Of a stretch of 64,000 nt of DNA, positions 37,703-49,145 are shown piece after piece. A program made the translations under genes and the position numbers. The notes under the pieces were generated by a model that was not told the origin of the DNA, did no database searches, and worked only from the letters and a program-made list of their open reading frames with translations. The DNA comes from Gordionus sp. m RMFG-2023 (Eukaryota > Nematomorpha > Gordioida > Chordodea > Parachordodidae), in NCBI RefSeq assembly GCF_954871325.1, contig NC_088776.1, positions 56,709,301-56,773,300 on the forward strand. The letters run 5' to 3'. How positions within the stretch are numbered: the first letter of the stretch is position 1; each line of letters starts with the position of its first letter.

Positions 37703-38240
37703 AGATTACTAATTTATACCTATTTTGGAATTTGATCATAAATTAAAATAGAATTTGATCTTAAATAAATTTTTAAATTATAAAAGGAAAACATTATATT
37801 TAAAAAATTTTTTTCTCATTTAAAAAATATTTTATCAATGACAGACGATTTTTGTTTTTTTAAAATTTATATAATGTCGTTAATTGATTGACATCAATAA
37901 AGGTGATTGATTACATGACTTTATATATTACAGGAGATGATATAAATACTTTGTTTTAAATGTAATATTCAGCAAAGTGTTTATACATCATATATTATGT
38001 TATCCATACTATCTTATTATGGTAGTAAAAAACAAAAATCGGATATTAAATCAAAATGGAGTTTGGGTAATAATGGCGCAATGCAAGTTAGAAATTAAAT
38101 AAAAACATTCCCTCTTTAACCTATATTAAAAATTCATATTAAATGAAAAAGAATTACAAAACGTTAAATAAAAATAAATTACTTACCTTATTATTTCATA
38201 AATCTAAATATGAAAAATATTTTTTAATCAGCAAAATTAC
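37703..38240. other. 3' side of the last-but-one exon: intron sequence
   Basis: Start of the 5.9-kb intron (38240 down to 32339) of the ADAMTS-like gene. AT-rich, nothing recognised here. Confidence 0.6.
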
Positions 38241-38898
38241 ATAAGGTCGTCTGCATTTAATTGCGGCAAGTTTGACGGATGCATCATCGCCTATACATTG
38301 CTTGCCTCCAAAATGAGGAAAGGGATTTGAACATGTTCTTATCCAATATTCTAAAAGTTGAGCTCCAGCTATGCAGTCAGTATTTATACATCGTTCATAT
38401 GGTAACCATGGCCCCCATTTACCATCTATAGGTATAGGGGGACCAAATTGATTGTGAACTGAAGCAGGTATCGGGACACATTTGCCACTTTGACACCAAC
38501 TGTTTTCTCCACAATAACTCATTTCCAAAGCTGGACCGCCCGCACTGACTTGCGTCCACCCTATATAGGCTAGTTTTCCGCATGATAAAAGTTCACAAAC
38601 AGGAATTTTAACTGATTTTTGATAAAAACCATTAATTCCTTGATTGATAGAGCATTGTTCATCTAACGATATCTTATAACCATAGTTCGGAATATTATAC
38701 AAATTGTACTCTGGTACTAATTTTGGAGCATCATAAAAACAGTTATATTTATTCTTCGATGAGTTATATGTATTCAAAAATAATTCTCGAGAACATGGTG
38801 ACCAAAATTCGAGCCTATCTGTAAGCAGTGCATCCATTATATAACCCTTATTTATGCAAGCTGGATTTTCGGTTAGATCATCGTGCCCAAATCCCAAA
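38241..38898 (-). CDS. ADAMTS-like metalloprotease, exon with second half of zinc site, disintegrin-like domain and TSP1
   Basis: The first base completes the Asn of HEVGHN; LGFGHDD follows, finishing the HExxHxxGxxHD zinc site. YIMDALLTDRLEFWSPCS is the Met-turn region expected some 20 residues later. Then the ADAMTS disintegrin-like module: NCFYDAP, NYGYKISLDEQCSINQG, CELLSCG and MSYCGENSWCQSGKCVPI. After that IDGKWGPWLPYERC, LEYWIRTCSNPFPHFGGKQC and IGDD form a thrombospondin type-1 repeat. The donor is GT at 38240-38239 (CCTTAT/GTAATT), phase 0. The exon is 658 nt and open throughout. The zinc protease would cut extracellular or cell-surface proteins; TSP1 and Cys-rich parts usually bind matrix and set substrate choice. 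Confidence 0.92.
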
Positions 38899-38941
38899 CT
38901 AATTTGTCAATTTAGTAAAAATATTTATTTGTTTGTTTAAC
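38899..38941 (-). other. 43-nt intron inside the zinc-binding motif
   Basis: Read on the - strand it starts GTTAAACAAAC and ends AAATTAG, with TACTAAATTGAC as a plausible branch region. Removing it turns HEVGHK.. stop-containing sequence into HEVGHNLGFGHDD; the split codon is AA|T. Confidence 0.9.
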
Positions 38942-39094
38942 TTGTGGCCCACTTCATGGGCTATTTGTTTAAATATGCTGTATCCTTTATGAATGCCACC
39001 TTCAATAATGGCACAGGATAAAGACTCATGGCAAATTGTCCCAACTTGTGCTCCACCTTCAATCATACTAGTTTTATCATCAAATAAATCAATC
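38942..39094 (-). CDS. ADAMTS-like metalloprotease, exon with first half of zinc site
   Basis: Acceptor AG at 39096-39095 (CATTTATAG); the join to the previous exon gives TGIDLFDDKTSM. Then GGAQVGTICHESLSCAIIEG, the G.A.vGt.C....Sc.i.E segment that precedes the helix of M12B proteases, then SIFKQIAHEVGH. The catalytic glutamate and the first two zinc histidines lie here. 153 nt, open. The donor GT (38941-38940) comes after two bases of the Asn codon. Confidence 0.92.
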
Positions 39095-40953
39095 CTATAA
39101 ATGAATAGAATATTATATAAGGTAAAGTGTTTTAATTTTATAATATGTTTTCTCTCTTCCGTCAGGACCATAACTATAGCATGGTGGTTAGGATCCCACT
39201 AAAAAATTAACTCCCTCCTAATATACAAAATTTTCTAAATTTTATTTTGCGTTTTATTGGTGATTTTTTTTAAAAAAAGAGTCATAACTTAAATAATACA
39301 TAAAATATGCTTATTGCTTAACGTAAATCAGTATAACAAGGCAAAATGAAATATCAAGTCAAAAAAATGTAGGACAGGCGTATTACTTAATGTCACTAAA
39401 AAGTCCAATTTGATTCGATTTCAAAAAAAGGGTCGATTAAAATTTTAGCCAGGATAATATTATATAAGCTTAGAGATTTTGCTTATAAATGGCAGAAAGG
39501 ATTTGGACCTCTGTTTGTCAAATCTTGAGCTTACGTAATATTAATTTGGCTAAAATCTTAATTGGGTTTTTCTAATAACTCTACATATACCTTAAATATA
39601 AACAAAAACATGATAAAACATATCTTAGATTCATTATAAAACAATATTTGAATCTTATTTAGTGTTATTTGAGTAAAAGATAGGAATGATAAATTTTAAA
39701 GAAAAACGCTCTTTTAGGTAAATTTATTTTTAATAGATTTATATTATTATTATAATTCATCTGAAATTTACTTAAAATAGATAAATAACGCTTTAAGTAC
39801 AACTATTCTATTAAAACATTAAAAAATAAAACCATCGCATTATCATATATAAAAAATCAATCACTTATTACAATTTTACTTTCAAGTAAATATACAAATG
39901 CATATTTTCATATATTTATTCAAATAGAGTTAAAGAGTCATAATAACCCAATAGACTTTGGAATCAAAATGTCAGCCTTGCGTTAAAATAACTCCAAAAT
40001 TTTTTCTACTCGTGTGTTGAATATAACGAAATAAATGAGACAAGCAAAACAAGAAAGTTCTCCGATTATTTAAAAGAAAATCTAATCGGCGGAGACTAAT
40101 TTATCTGCATTTAATGAAGAAGAAATATCGAAACGGATAGATGAACTATAGTGAAGTACGAAAATTCTACCGATGCAAATATTTTTCACAAAAACTGATA
40201 TGGAAAAGAAAGGCTTCGAGATTTCTTTTTCGGATCATATAACTGGCCTATTGCTAAAGATTCTACCGTGATTGATGATATAATTGAGCAATATACTAAA
40301 TGGAATGAAAAATTATATCTTCAATTGGGTGGAAAAAATACTAGAAGCCAGAATATAAAAAAGATAGCAAAAAATTATTTTCAAGTTTATTTTTATATTT
40401 TAATAAACATATACAATATATTTGAAATAATAATTCGTCTCATAGAGCTTGTATGTAAGTATGTATAATTAATTTTAACTATATATGATCCTTATTGCCT
40501 TACTTAAAGGGTGCAATGTTGGGGATGGGTTTAGCCCACCCACGCCGACCCATTTTTTTTGGCAGACTTTGGTCGGTGTTCTTAAATATTTTAATTATTG
40601 AGCGGGTTTCGGACGGTTTATTAAATTTGAACAATGAGCCAGGGATGTAAATTCAAATAATTTTTAATTAATGCATATTATATTCGTTTAATAAAGAATA
40701 CATCAAAGTTATAAAGAGCCAAAGTAACCATTTAAATAATTTTTAAACAATGAATGATGGGCGGGTTAAATAAAATTTTAGATGAATTGGCAGAGGAAGT
40801 GGGGGAGGGTGAATTTAGAAAAAGCGGTTTAAAGGAGCTTGTTGTCTAAATAAAACCAGACTACTGTAGACCTTTAGCCCATTTATCAGGATGTTCTAGT
40901 TACGGTCCTCTCCCTCATCTATATAATAAGTAAAATAAATTACTGTATGATAC
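39095..40953. other. Intron of the ADAMTS-like gene (1859 bp)
   Basis: Contains a MITE copy (39391-39575), an unassigned coding-like stretch (about 40195-40400, e.g. KKGFEISFSDHITG and EQYTKWNEKLYLQLGGKNT), and a GC-richer patch at 40510-40640 with CCCACCCACGCCGACCC and GTCGGTG words. Confidence 0.75.
39391..39575 (+). mobile_element. MITE copy 2 of the TAGTG/GGCTC family, diverged
   Basis: GTCACTAAAAAGTCCAATTT at the left and GGCTAAAATCTTAATTGGG at the right. The interior AGAGATTTTGCTTATAAATG then GCAGAAAGG parallels 14893-14935 (ATTTTGCTCATAGATGGCAC). Older than the copy at 14813. Confidence 0.55.
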
Positions 40954-41329
40954 CCAGTGTATAATAGAGCATTATCCCATCTCTTATCCTTTACATTTGT
41001 CCCTGGCGAATTTTTTGATGCTTGATATTTACAGAATATATCTAAGTAATCTTGCCATCTCCCATCGGTTTTCAATTCAGAGGGTTGATTTATCATAAGT
41101 ATAACTTTAACAATGTAAAGTTCGACAGGCATACCCAAACTGGGATGTTTAAATATCATGCTCGCCATATTCATAGTAGCTAGTATATATTGAATAGCCT
41201 TTTCTTTGTTGCCCACCATGTATTTATTCATAAAGCTATAAGCATCCATAAAAACAGCTGTTTCGAGTTTGAAAATACTCTCCTCATTAAACATTTCCCT
41301 TTTAGTTTTCACTTTGAGAGGGTTAAGGC
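40954..41329 (-). CDS. ADAMTS-like metalloprotease, exon with furin site and N-terminal half of the catalytic domain
   Basis: Acceptor AG at 41331-41330 (ATTATATTAG). LNPLKVKTKREMFNEE supplies a KTKR basic cleavage site, where a furin-like convertase would remove the propeptide. The M12B protease domain follows: FKLETAVFMDAYSFMNKYM, then VGNKEKAIQYILATMNMASM, IFKHPSLGMPVELYIVKVIL, and DYLDIFCKYQASKN ending in RWDNALLYTG. The family equivalents are vE..vv.D..m...y, ...y.l...N....l+..slG..i.l.v and FC.wQ....D.A.L.TG. Donor GT at 40953-40952 (ACTGG/GTATCA), phase 2. 376 nt, open. Confidence 0.92.
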
Positions 41330-41539
41330 CTAATATAATAATTGAATAAAATAATTTTTTAACCAGTTATTATCTCAAACAAAATTAAATACACTATTTG
41401 AATATTAGGTTAAAATCAACAGAGTAAAATATACTCAGAGTGCCTCGTGAATATTTTACAGTTTGAATTTTTTTTAATAAGCTCAAATAGACGTATTTGA
41501 AGCAATAAAATAATTTTATAAAATGAAAACATGTTTTAC

Positions 41540-41699
41540 TATCGTATGATGTAGGCGTTTTATTGGCATGATATAAAATAACTAAGTCGAAGTAAGAGCA
41601 AAATTCTTTAGAAGTATTAAACTTTAATAAATGTTGATTATAGAAATTGGGCAATGACTTTATCATGATTTTTTCCTTTGGCGAATAAATGGTACCTAC
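41540..41699 (-). CDS. ADAMTS-like metalloprotease, propeptide exon 3
   Basis: Acceptor TTTGAAG (AG at 41701-41700). VGTIYSPKEKIMIKSLPNF then YNQHLLKFNTSK, FDLVILYHANKTPTSYD. This follows the family propeptide ending ..C.GL.G.i.....y.i.PLp....H. The phase-0 join gives SFYDTL/VGTIYS. The donor GT at 41539-41538 (GATA/GTAAAA) is phase 1 and makes the serine shared with the next exon (YDS/LNPL). A short 210-nt intron separates it from the catalytic exon. Confidence 0.8.
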
Positions 41700-42824
41700 C
41701 TTCAAATATTGTAATTTTTTAAAAAAATTGAAATTATGTTTGCAAAATTAATGATATATTTATTTCATTTTATATTTATAGCTTTAGTAAATTTAGAGCA
41801 GCTATGCTTTACCTGGGTTTTTACCAAATTTTTAAAACTTTACAGAATACGTTTTTTAATTAATAGAAACCTGATTTTCTGGAGTCATAATTTAGTTATG
41901 TATTAGAGTTGAAGATTATCTTGCGAATATAGAAATTAGGCCATAAATATTTATATGTTTTTTTAAATTTATAACTTCTTATAAGTTACATAGTATCTAT
42001 TATTTTTCATAAAACAAATATTGTCCTTTCTTAATCATATCTAGTTAACCTGGGTTAAGATTTAGAGAAACTTTCCTTTTGAAAAATAAATTTTCTCTAT
42101 GTTTATAAAAAGATAACTAGGCCAACTGAAATTCTATTTATGAAATTAACCTCCTAGAAATACTACTTGATTGGCAATTCATTGATTAAAACTGTGCGCA
42201 GCGTCATTTAGGCACAGTAATGTCATTTAACAAAATATAAACCATAAAATGGCGCTACAACTGACTCCTCTACGGAAATTTTTAAATGCATATAATGTAT
42301 AAATCGCCAATCTCGAGTTATATATACATAATTGCCTCATAGGATTGATAGTTATTGACCCTGATCATGTTACATTAAAAATAGGTGTAATTAAGATTTT
42401 TAATAAAATTTGGGCGTTGTATAATAAATTTTCATATCCTTACTATCGGAGTCCTTAACTCTTTTCGTCTAAAAATAAAATGGAGGACGAACGTTGGATC
42501 CTCGAATATAATATCCTCATATATAATATCCTCAAATATAATATCCTCAAATATAATATCCTCAAATATAATATCCTCAAATATAATATCCTCAAATATA
42601 ATATCCTCAAATATAATATCCTCAAATATAATATCCTCAAATATAATATCCTCAAATATAATATCCTCAAATATAATATCCTCAAATATAATATCCTCAA
42701 ATATAATATCCTCAAATATAATATCCTCAAATATAATATCCTCAAATATAATATCCTCAAATATAATATCCTCAAATATAATTTTTTTTAAAAATTATAA
42801 ACATCAATTAAATAGTATTGTAAC
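41700..42824. other. Intron of the ADAMTS-like gene (1125 bp)
   Basis: Holds the 15-bp minisatellite at 42501-42782, ending about 40 bp from the donor. Otherwise AT-rich noncoding. Confidence 0.8.
42501..42782. repeat. 15-bp minisatellite, about 19 units
   Basis: Unit CTCAAATATAATATC, almost perfect. Fifteen is a multiple of three, so both strands stay open (KYNIL and RILYL pentapeptide repeats), but the array is intronic and no protein is proposed. Confidence 0.98.
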
Positions 42825-43138
42825 TAAAGTATCATAGAAACTCAAACTGATCATGCAGGAGAGACAATCTTTGACATATCCAAGAAAATGACATTCAAAC
42901 GTTGAAAAATTGAAGTCCATCTTAGTATGGTTTTCGAAACCGTCATTAGTTTCTAATATAAGATCGGGATCAAATAAATGCACATTTTTATACATTATAG
43001 CTTCAATTTTATTGTACGGTTCTGTCAGTTTTGTAAAAATTATTTCCATTTTGGTGATTTCAAAGCATCTTGATGTGATATCTTTTAGTCCATTTGTTTG
43101 TTTTTTTTCCATCATTTCATAATAATCAAACTTGTGAG
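42825..43138 (-). CDS. ADAMTS-like metalloprotease, propeptide exon 2
   Basis: The acceptor AG (43140-43139, CAAATAAAG) joins in phase 1, giving DDKTL/AHKFDYYEMMEKKQTNG. Then CFEITKMEIIFTKLTEPYNK, NVHLFDPDLILETNDG, a possible N-glycosylation site (NHT), and FECHFLGYVKDCLSCMISLS ending FYDTL. The last segment is the family's ..C.y.G.v......s.aalS.C.gL. Donor GT at 42824-42823, phase 0. 314 nt, open. The acceptor lies about 55 nt downstream of a 340-nt pyrimidine-only microsatellite (CTTT/CCTT on this strand). Confidence 0.85.
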
Positions 43139-43192
43139 CTTTATTTGAGGGAGGGAGCAAGGGCGGAAAATTCAAAAATTGAAGGAATGATA

Positions 43193-43530
<338 letters not shown>

Positions 43531-43764
43531 AATAAGAAAAGTAATCTGATATTCCATTGTTATAAGAAAAATCATAACCTTTATAAAATAAAAATATTTA
43601 AATTTTAAAAAAATGAGGTTGGGAAAAAATATATCATAGGGTTTCATTGATGAATAATAGGCCTGGTTCAACTGTTATTTAATTATTTAAAGCGTAAAAT
43701 GACTTTGTTAAATGTTAATGGTAATTAATAACTTTAACATAGTAAATATTAAAATCAAATTTAC

Positions 43765-43852
43765 CTAAAGTCTTATCGTCTATTTCAAAAAAATTTGGGA
43801 TATCTTTCTCATTCATCATCATATTGATATACGAAGAATTTGGCAAAAATTT
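43765..43852 (-). CDS. ADAMTS-like metalloprotease, propeptide exon 1 (first one found)
   Basis: Acceptor AAAATACAG (AG at 43854-43853), donor TTTAG/GTAAAT (GT at 43764-43763). It reads KFLPNSSYINMMMNEKDIP then NFFEIDDKTL, phase 0 to phase 1, and joins in frame to AHKFDYY of the next exon. Called from splice sites and phase; the propeptide start is poorly conserved. The initiator and signal peptide must be further upstream. The seven exons together give 836 codons including stop. Confidence 0.65.
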
Positions 43853-44368
43853 CTGTATTTTCAATTTAAAAAAATAAAATAAATATTTATTTATTTGAAT
43901 GTTACTTAATGTAGGGGTTCTAGGCCTTAATAATTATATGGAATATCTTGCAAAATAGTCAGAAATTTATATAGGACATATATGACTATATTCTAAACCA
44001 GTCACAATAGTAAACTACCCCTACCTCTATGATCCTACAGCGTATTTGCTTCCTCCCCAATCCCTGGTATTTATTATCAATTATCTCGTTATTTAAATTT
44101 GAAAATTTGATATTATCAAAATGGATTCCAGAATGCGATATTATTCTATAAATTTTAGATAAATTCGGTTTCGCAATTTTGAATCATTTTACTATGTAAT
44201 GGGCAAAAGCAATATGCCGACTCACTATATATTGCCTTATTATACAGATTGACGTTATAAATCTATTTTATAAGTATAACCGCTTCGAAATAACGTTTTA
44301 AGAAACCATATATTTTATGTTAAAGTAACGGTAAGAATAAGAAAATGTTATAAACACAATATAGTGTA
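43853..44368. other. AT-rich noncoding stretch
   Basis: No exon or repeat recognised; presumed intron upstream of the first visible protease exon. Confidence 0.4.
44361..44368. repeat. Target-site duplication ATAGTGTA (left)
   Basis: ATAGTGTA before the hAT terminus matches ATAGTATA at 46406-46413 in 7 of 8 positions. Confidence 0.8.
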
Positions 44369-46405
44369 CAGGGAGCTACAAGATGGCCCGGGCCAGCCCC
44401 TAAAAAAATTTTTTTCCCCCAAACCTGGCCCCCAGAAAAAATTTTTACGGCTCACCAAATTTAAAAAAAATTATTATTTATTTAATTTTAATTACCACTA
44501 GCAATTAATAATTAATAAAAATATAATACATTTTTTAGAAAAATATTATTTATTAAATTTATACAAATTAATAAAAAAAGATAAAATTTGAACATTCACT
44601 CGTTTCATGAAAAAACAGGAAGTTATTTCCATAATTTTAATTCCACGTCAAAAAGACAAACCTTATCTTGAACATGGTAAGTTAGTAACTGATAGTTATC
44701 TGGACTTGGAGGAAGAAGTTGTAATTAAAGTTTTTAAGTTAATTTTGGTCAATTTTTTTAATATGCTATTTCTTAGCATAAAGGAATTACCCTTCCGTGG
44801 GAATGGTTCAGCAAAAATTACGTATGCTTCAAAAGATGAAAACATAATTCTTCTGGACTATTTATAGCAATGTTTGTATCCATCCAAAAGATCTTTAATT
44901 AAATAAAATTATTAAATTAATACCTAAAAATGCCCAATACAGATTCAAAATTAATTAATATCTATTATGGCAGATATGGTGCTTGAATATTCCTCAGATA
45001 AATACTTCAAAGTGAGATGCCTTTTTTTATCTATGTCTGATGTGACAAAAGATGCATCATTCTGAAAATCTGAGCATAATTATTCGCTATATTTTCTCTG
45101 GAGAAATACACGAAAATTTAATAAGAATTATTGATTTATAGTGTTTTTCTGCTGAAAGCATTACTGTAACCTTTTAAATCAACTAAATGAGTTAAATATT
45201 AATTCAACAAATATAATTAGCCAAGCATATGATGGTGCAAACGTCATGCATAGCCGGAATGAAGGAGTGCAAACTTTACTTCAAAAAAATTAATAAAAAG
45301 GATCCTTTTATACATTGCTACAACCACAAGCTACACTTTGTGGTTCAAAATTCTTACAATAATATTATTATCATTTCTAATTATTTTGAATTTATCCAAT
45401 GCATTTTATAATATTTTTAGGCGATTAACGTATCCTAAATATACAGGCATACTCTTAAGAGACTTTAAGATCAGAGGTGGACTGGTTATTTGTAAACATC
45501 TCACATCATTTATGAGAATTTTGAGGCTATTGGTGAAGTATTATTTTACTTTTCCATTAGAACTCTTAATTCAGAGGTTTCCACTCATGATTCAGACAAA
45601 GCTTCTGGTCTTCTCAATGTAACATGATCTATTAAATAAGTATCAATCAGTTGGTACTAATCTAGTGGATGCTAAAAATTGTATTGATTCCACGATCGAT
45701 ATATTAAAAAATAAAAGAAGCCATAATATTCATTTGATTTAATTAGAATGCTTAAAAACTTTTAATTTAATCTTATACCTCAAAATTCAGCAAGGGTACG
45801 TAAAATAACTATAAATTTTAAGATTTTTAGTCGAGACCAAATTACAATTTGATTGTAAAAAAGATGGAGTTCTTTAAAAATGTATTATCATGAAATTATT
45901 GATTACTTTGTTTGATCTTTTTTTAAATCGATTTACACAATACAATTATATTATTCTATTATGTCATAATAAATGCCCCCCCCCCCTTGACCCTGATTAT
46001 TTTATCTCAGATAAAATGGGCAGAATCATTATTAAACTTAAATATGGCACACATAATTTTGAAAATACATTAAAATTTAAAAAAATATTATCTTGCATTT
46101 AAAGAATTGTATAAATGCTATTCAGTAGCCATCACATCAAAGGCTTCTTGTAAGGCCACATTCTCTATACAAAAGAGAGTTCTTTTTCTTTTAATTCTTT
46201 TATGTTAAATTTAAAAATAAAAATCGTCGTATTATATTATAGTATTATTTTGTATATTCATGTTATAGTATCATTTTGTATTCATATTATAAAAGTATCA
46301 AAAAATTTCCATGAATGCGTAATTATTTGTTTCATTTTAAAAAATAGTGCCCCCCCCCCCCAAGGCAGCTGGCCTTCCAGGTGGAAATTCCTGGCTGCGG
46401 CCCTG
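44369..46405 (+). mobile_element. ZMYM-type hAT transposon, complete ends, decayed transposase
   Basis: Left end CAGGGAGCTACAAGATGGCC; right end read inward CAGGGCCGCAGCCAGGAATT; 8-bp near-identical flanks. The + strand carries transposase pieces in order: KPYLEHGKLVTDSYLDLEEE (44655-44720), LFLSIKELPFRGNGSAKITY and KDENIILLDYL (to 44867), LLNQLNELNINSTNIISQAY then DGANVMHSRNEGVQTLLQKN (45170-45290), and DPFIHCYNHKLHFVVQN. These match LpFRGh, the QgYDGA.nM.G..GvQ motif and the yvHC..H.LNL motif of ZMYM-type hATs. A degenerate RW-containing region follows. Several frame changes and stops make it inactive. C-runs lie at 45976-45986 and 46350-46361. Confidence 0.88.
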
Positions 46406-46413
46406 ATAGTATA

Positions 46414-47356
46414 TGAAAATAGGAATCTTAATGACTTAATCATAGGAAGGATTTTGGGAAATTGAACTTCTGATAATAGGTTTATTAGGTTAAAATTATT
46501 TATATATTGAATATACAATACAATTAAAAATTATAGTAAAGTATAATAGTAATATTTTCAAGTTTTCTTATTTCACCAATGATTTTTCCCCTCTCTAACA
46601 AACAAATTAAAGCAATAACAGTATTAATTAAACATTACTTAATGGTTTGGTATAAGTTTAAGAATAGTGTTTGGCCCACTTCACGTTTAAAGCGTGACGT
46701 CAAGTTTACAAATTTTCTATAACTCTGTTTCATTTTTGTCGCAAAAGTGATTGAAGTATGAATAAATACAGTCAAGTATAAAATATAAACCAGATAGGTT
46801 TATCTATATTTTCCATTCTGGTATGATATCAATTTAAATTTTCTTATTTTACTTATAACCTTTTTTCTTTATACACATATTAAAATAATATACAATTAGC
46901 GCTATAAATAAAAATTTCGAAATAAAATCGTAAGGTTTGCCAAAATTTCGTTGCTTATAATATTTTTTTATTTATACTATCTACTAAAATGGTTAAAGCA
47001 TCCATATGCACTAACAAACCATAAAAAAAATTGGCAATTATTTTAGAATTAGTCCATATAATTATTCAGTTATTAACGGAGATATAAAATTATATTTTAA
47101 GTTTTAAAAAGCAAAATATAATAATAACTAAAGCAAATTCAAAAATACCTAATTGAAATATAGATTAAACCCAACAGAAGGCCTCCCCATTCACTATTGA
47201 ATAAATCTTGACTACACCAATAATCAAAATTAGTAAGCGACGCAATGTCGCCCTATTTTCGCTGTTATTGTAAACGAGACCTTGGGTATGGAATATTTAA
47301 ATTGTTTGATTTGATTTTAATTTATAATAAATATTTTGTGAGATACAATGAGATAC
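46414..47356. other. AT-rich noncoding stretch
   Basis: No gene or named repeat recognised. A near-palindromic ACGTTTAAAGCGTGACGTCA occurs at about 46682. Confidence 0.4.
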
Positions 47357-47552
47357 AAAATCGCTCCATTTTGAGCTATTTCGGTTAACTCAATTTTAGC
47401 CAAATAAATATCACAAGCCTCGAGATTTTGCTAAGAGATGTCCAAACCGTTGTGCCACCTATGAGAAAATTCTTAAGAATTGTGTAATATTTTTTTGGAC
47501 AAAATATTGTGTTAGCCGTTTTTAAAAATTGGCTCAAATGGAGCAATTACTT
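47357..47552 (-). mobile_element. MITE copy 3 of the TAGTG/GGCTC family, inverted
   Basis: Ends AATCGCTCCATTTTGAGC and (read inward) TAATTGCTCCATTTGAGCC. The interior, read on the - strand (CTCATAGGTGGCACAACGGT, GGACATCTC), parallels 14910-14940 of copy 1. Confidence 0.7.
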
Positions 47553-48722
47553 ATTCAAAAGGTAATAAATTCTAAGTAAAAAAATAAAGAACACTTAACA
47601 TTTAAGCACTGAGTGGATTTAGGAATTTCCAATGTCTGGTAGAATTTTATGATCAAAATTACCATAAGATTTTTAAAAAACATAGAAGAAAATGATCCAT
47701 TGCACCTCTATTTATCAAAAGTTGGATAAATAAATAAAGAACATATTCTTCTTTTTTTTAAAAAATTTTAGAATATAGTTTTTATTTTATACAAATTCTA
47801 AACTCTGATATATCTTTTTTTTAAGTTTACAGCTTGTCCGGCACAGCTTTTAGAAGTTTATTACAAGCCAGAGTGGACAAATAATTTAATCAACAGAGCC
47901 CAACCGTTAAGAAATTTATCCGGCCATATCGAACCGGGTAATTAGTTGATATAAAACGGACAGGTTCGACCCAGGAAATTTACAGAAGAAATTACATTTA
48001 ATAGCTTAAACCAATATAAAATAATATTCTAAACATTAAACCTGTATTAACCGTTTATTTTCAGATCCTATATTGAACCTCAACTGTTAAAAAAAATATT
48101 TACACGAACCTCCAAAACCTAACCTTAGAAATGGTATGTGAAGCGGCTTCATTGCATTTTGCTTTTTTTATTATCCCCGAGGCTAAATAACAATATTTAA
48201 ATTCACTATTGAAAAATAATTAAATTGCAAAATCAAATATGTATATTTTAGACTGCTATTACCAAGATGAGAGATTTTAGAACTATGATTCCAATGATAA
48301 TATAAGGAAAATAGCAGGCTAGAATAGTTTATCAGAGGAGACTGGGGTTAAATTATCATAAATTTTTACAATAATTTTATACTTAATAAAATTCAGATTA
48401 CTTTATCATTTAGAATTAATATTTAGTCTAAGTAAAAATTTAAAAAAAGTAAAATGTATATTGGCGTTTAAAATTTAAACTTGTATCTGAAACTTTTCAT
48501 GAGCATATTTGTTAAACATTTTCAAAACCATTGAAGAACATTTATAGTTTAAAATTTAGATATCTGAGTTATTAGTTTTAAAATATTTTAGATGGATAAG
48601 ACTATCATCAGTTTCTCCCATTAATTTTAAATAGCCTACATAGATGATTAATGCATCTCCAATAATGATAATGTGGAAATATGATAATCTTTCCTTTTCC
48701 TATAAATTAAATCCAAATCTTA
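47553..48722. other. AT-rich stretch with half of a dispersed repeat
   Basis: 48070-48150 (AACTGTTAAAAAAAATATTT, ACACGAACCTCC, AAATGGTATGTGAAGCGGCT) parallels 50915-50990. A GC-richer patch at 47835-47985 (GTCCGGCACAGC, ATCCGGCCATATCGAACCGG) belongs to the same repeat or its neighbour. No gene. Confidence 0.45.
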
Positions 48723-49061
48723 TTGTTTCTACCCCAATCCGCTAGACAAGGCTTAATAATAATAGAATATAACGGCACATCTTATATAAATGATCTATTA
48801 AAATGTAAAAAGTCTATAATTACAAAAAAAATAAAAAGACAAAAATTAATAAAGGTTTGGCACTTTCTTTGTTACCGCCTAAAAAGTTATAAAAGTAGTA
48901 GAATAAAGGCAAAGAATGAGTATGGTTCAAAACTCGTTAAAGTGCATTTTAGTTTGGCACGCTTTCTCAACGTATAATATTTTATCTAACCCAATTTTTA
49001 TATTTTATCTAATAATCATCCAGCATCATCGTCTGATTTTTTATCTTCATCTTTTTCAGTC

Positions 49062-49145
49062 ACGATGTCCTTCATCCGCTGAAGATGTATTTACAGCCCT
49101 CGAATCTACAAAAAATAGATGGAGTCAAACCTCCACATGCTCTTT
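49062..49145 (+). CDS. Possible orphan exon
   Basis: After a good acceptor (CATCTTTTTCAG) the frame reads SRCPSSAEDVFTALESTKNR then WSQTSTCSF. Composition is coding-like but no family is recognised and no donor is obvious; it may be a relic. Confidence 0.2.

Noticed and set aside
37703-38240. Additional TSP1 exon between 32339 and 38240
   Set aside because: The flanking exons already join in phase with the cysteines of one TSP1 repeat completed across the junction.
40268-40468. Host exon EQYTKWNEKLYLQLGGKNT
   Set aside because: Coding-like in part but inside a protease intron on the other strand, with no splice partners or known family; probably a transposon remnant.
42455-42791. Long open frames of KYNIL / RILYL repeats on both strands
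   Set aside because: They are the 15-bp intronic minisatellite read in frame; no start context or splice evidence.
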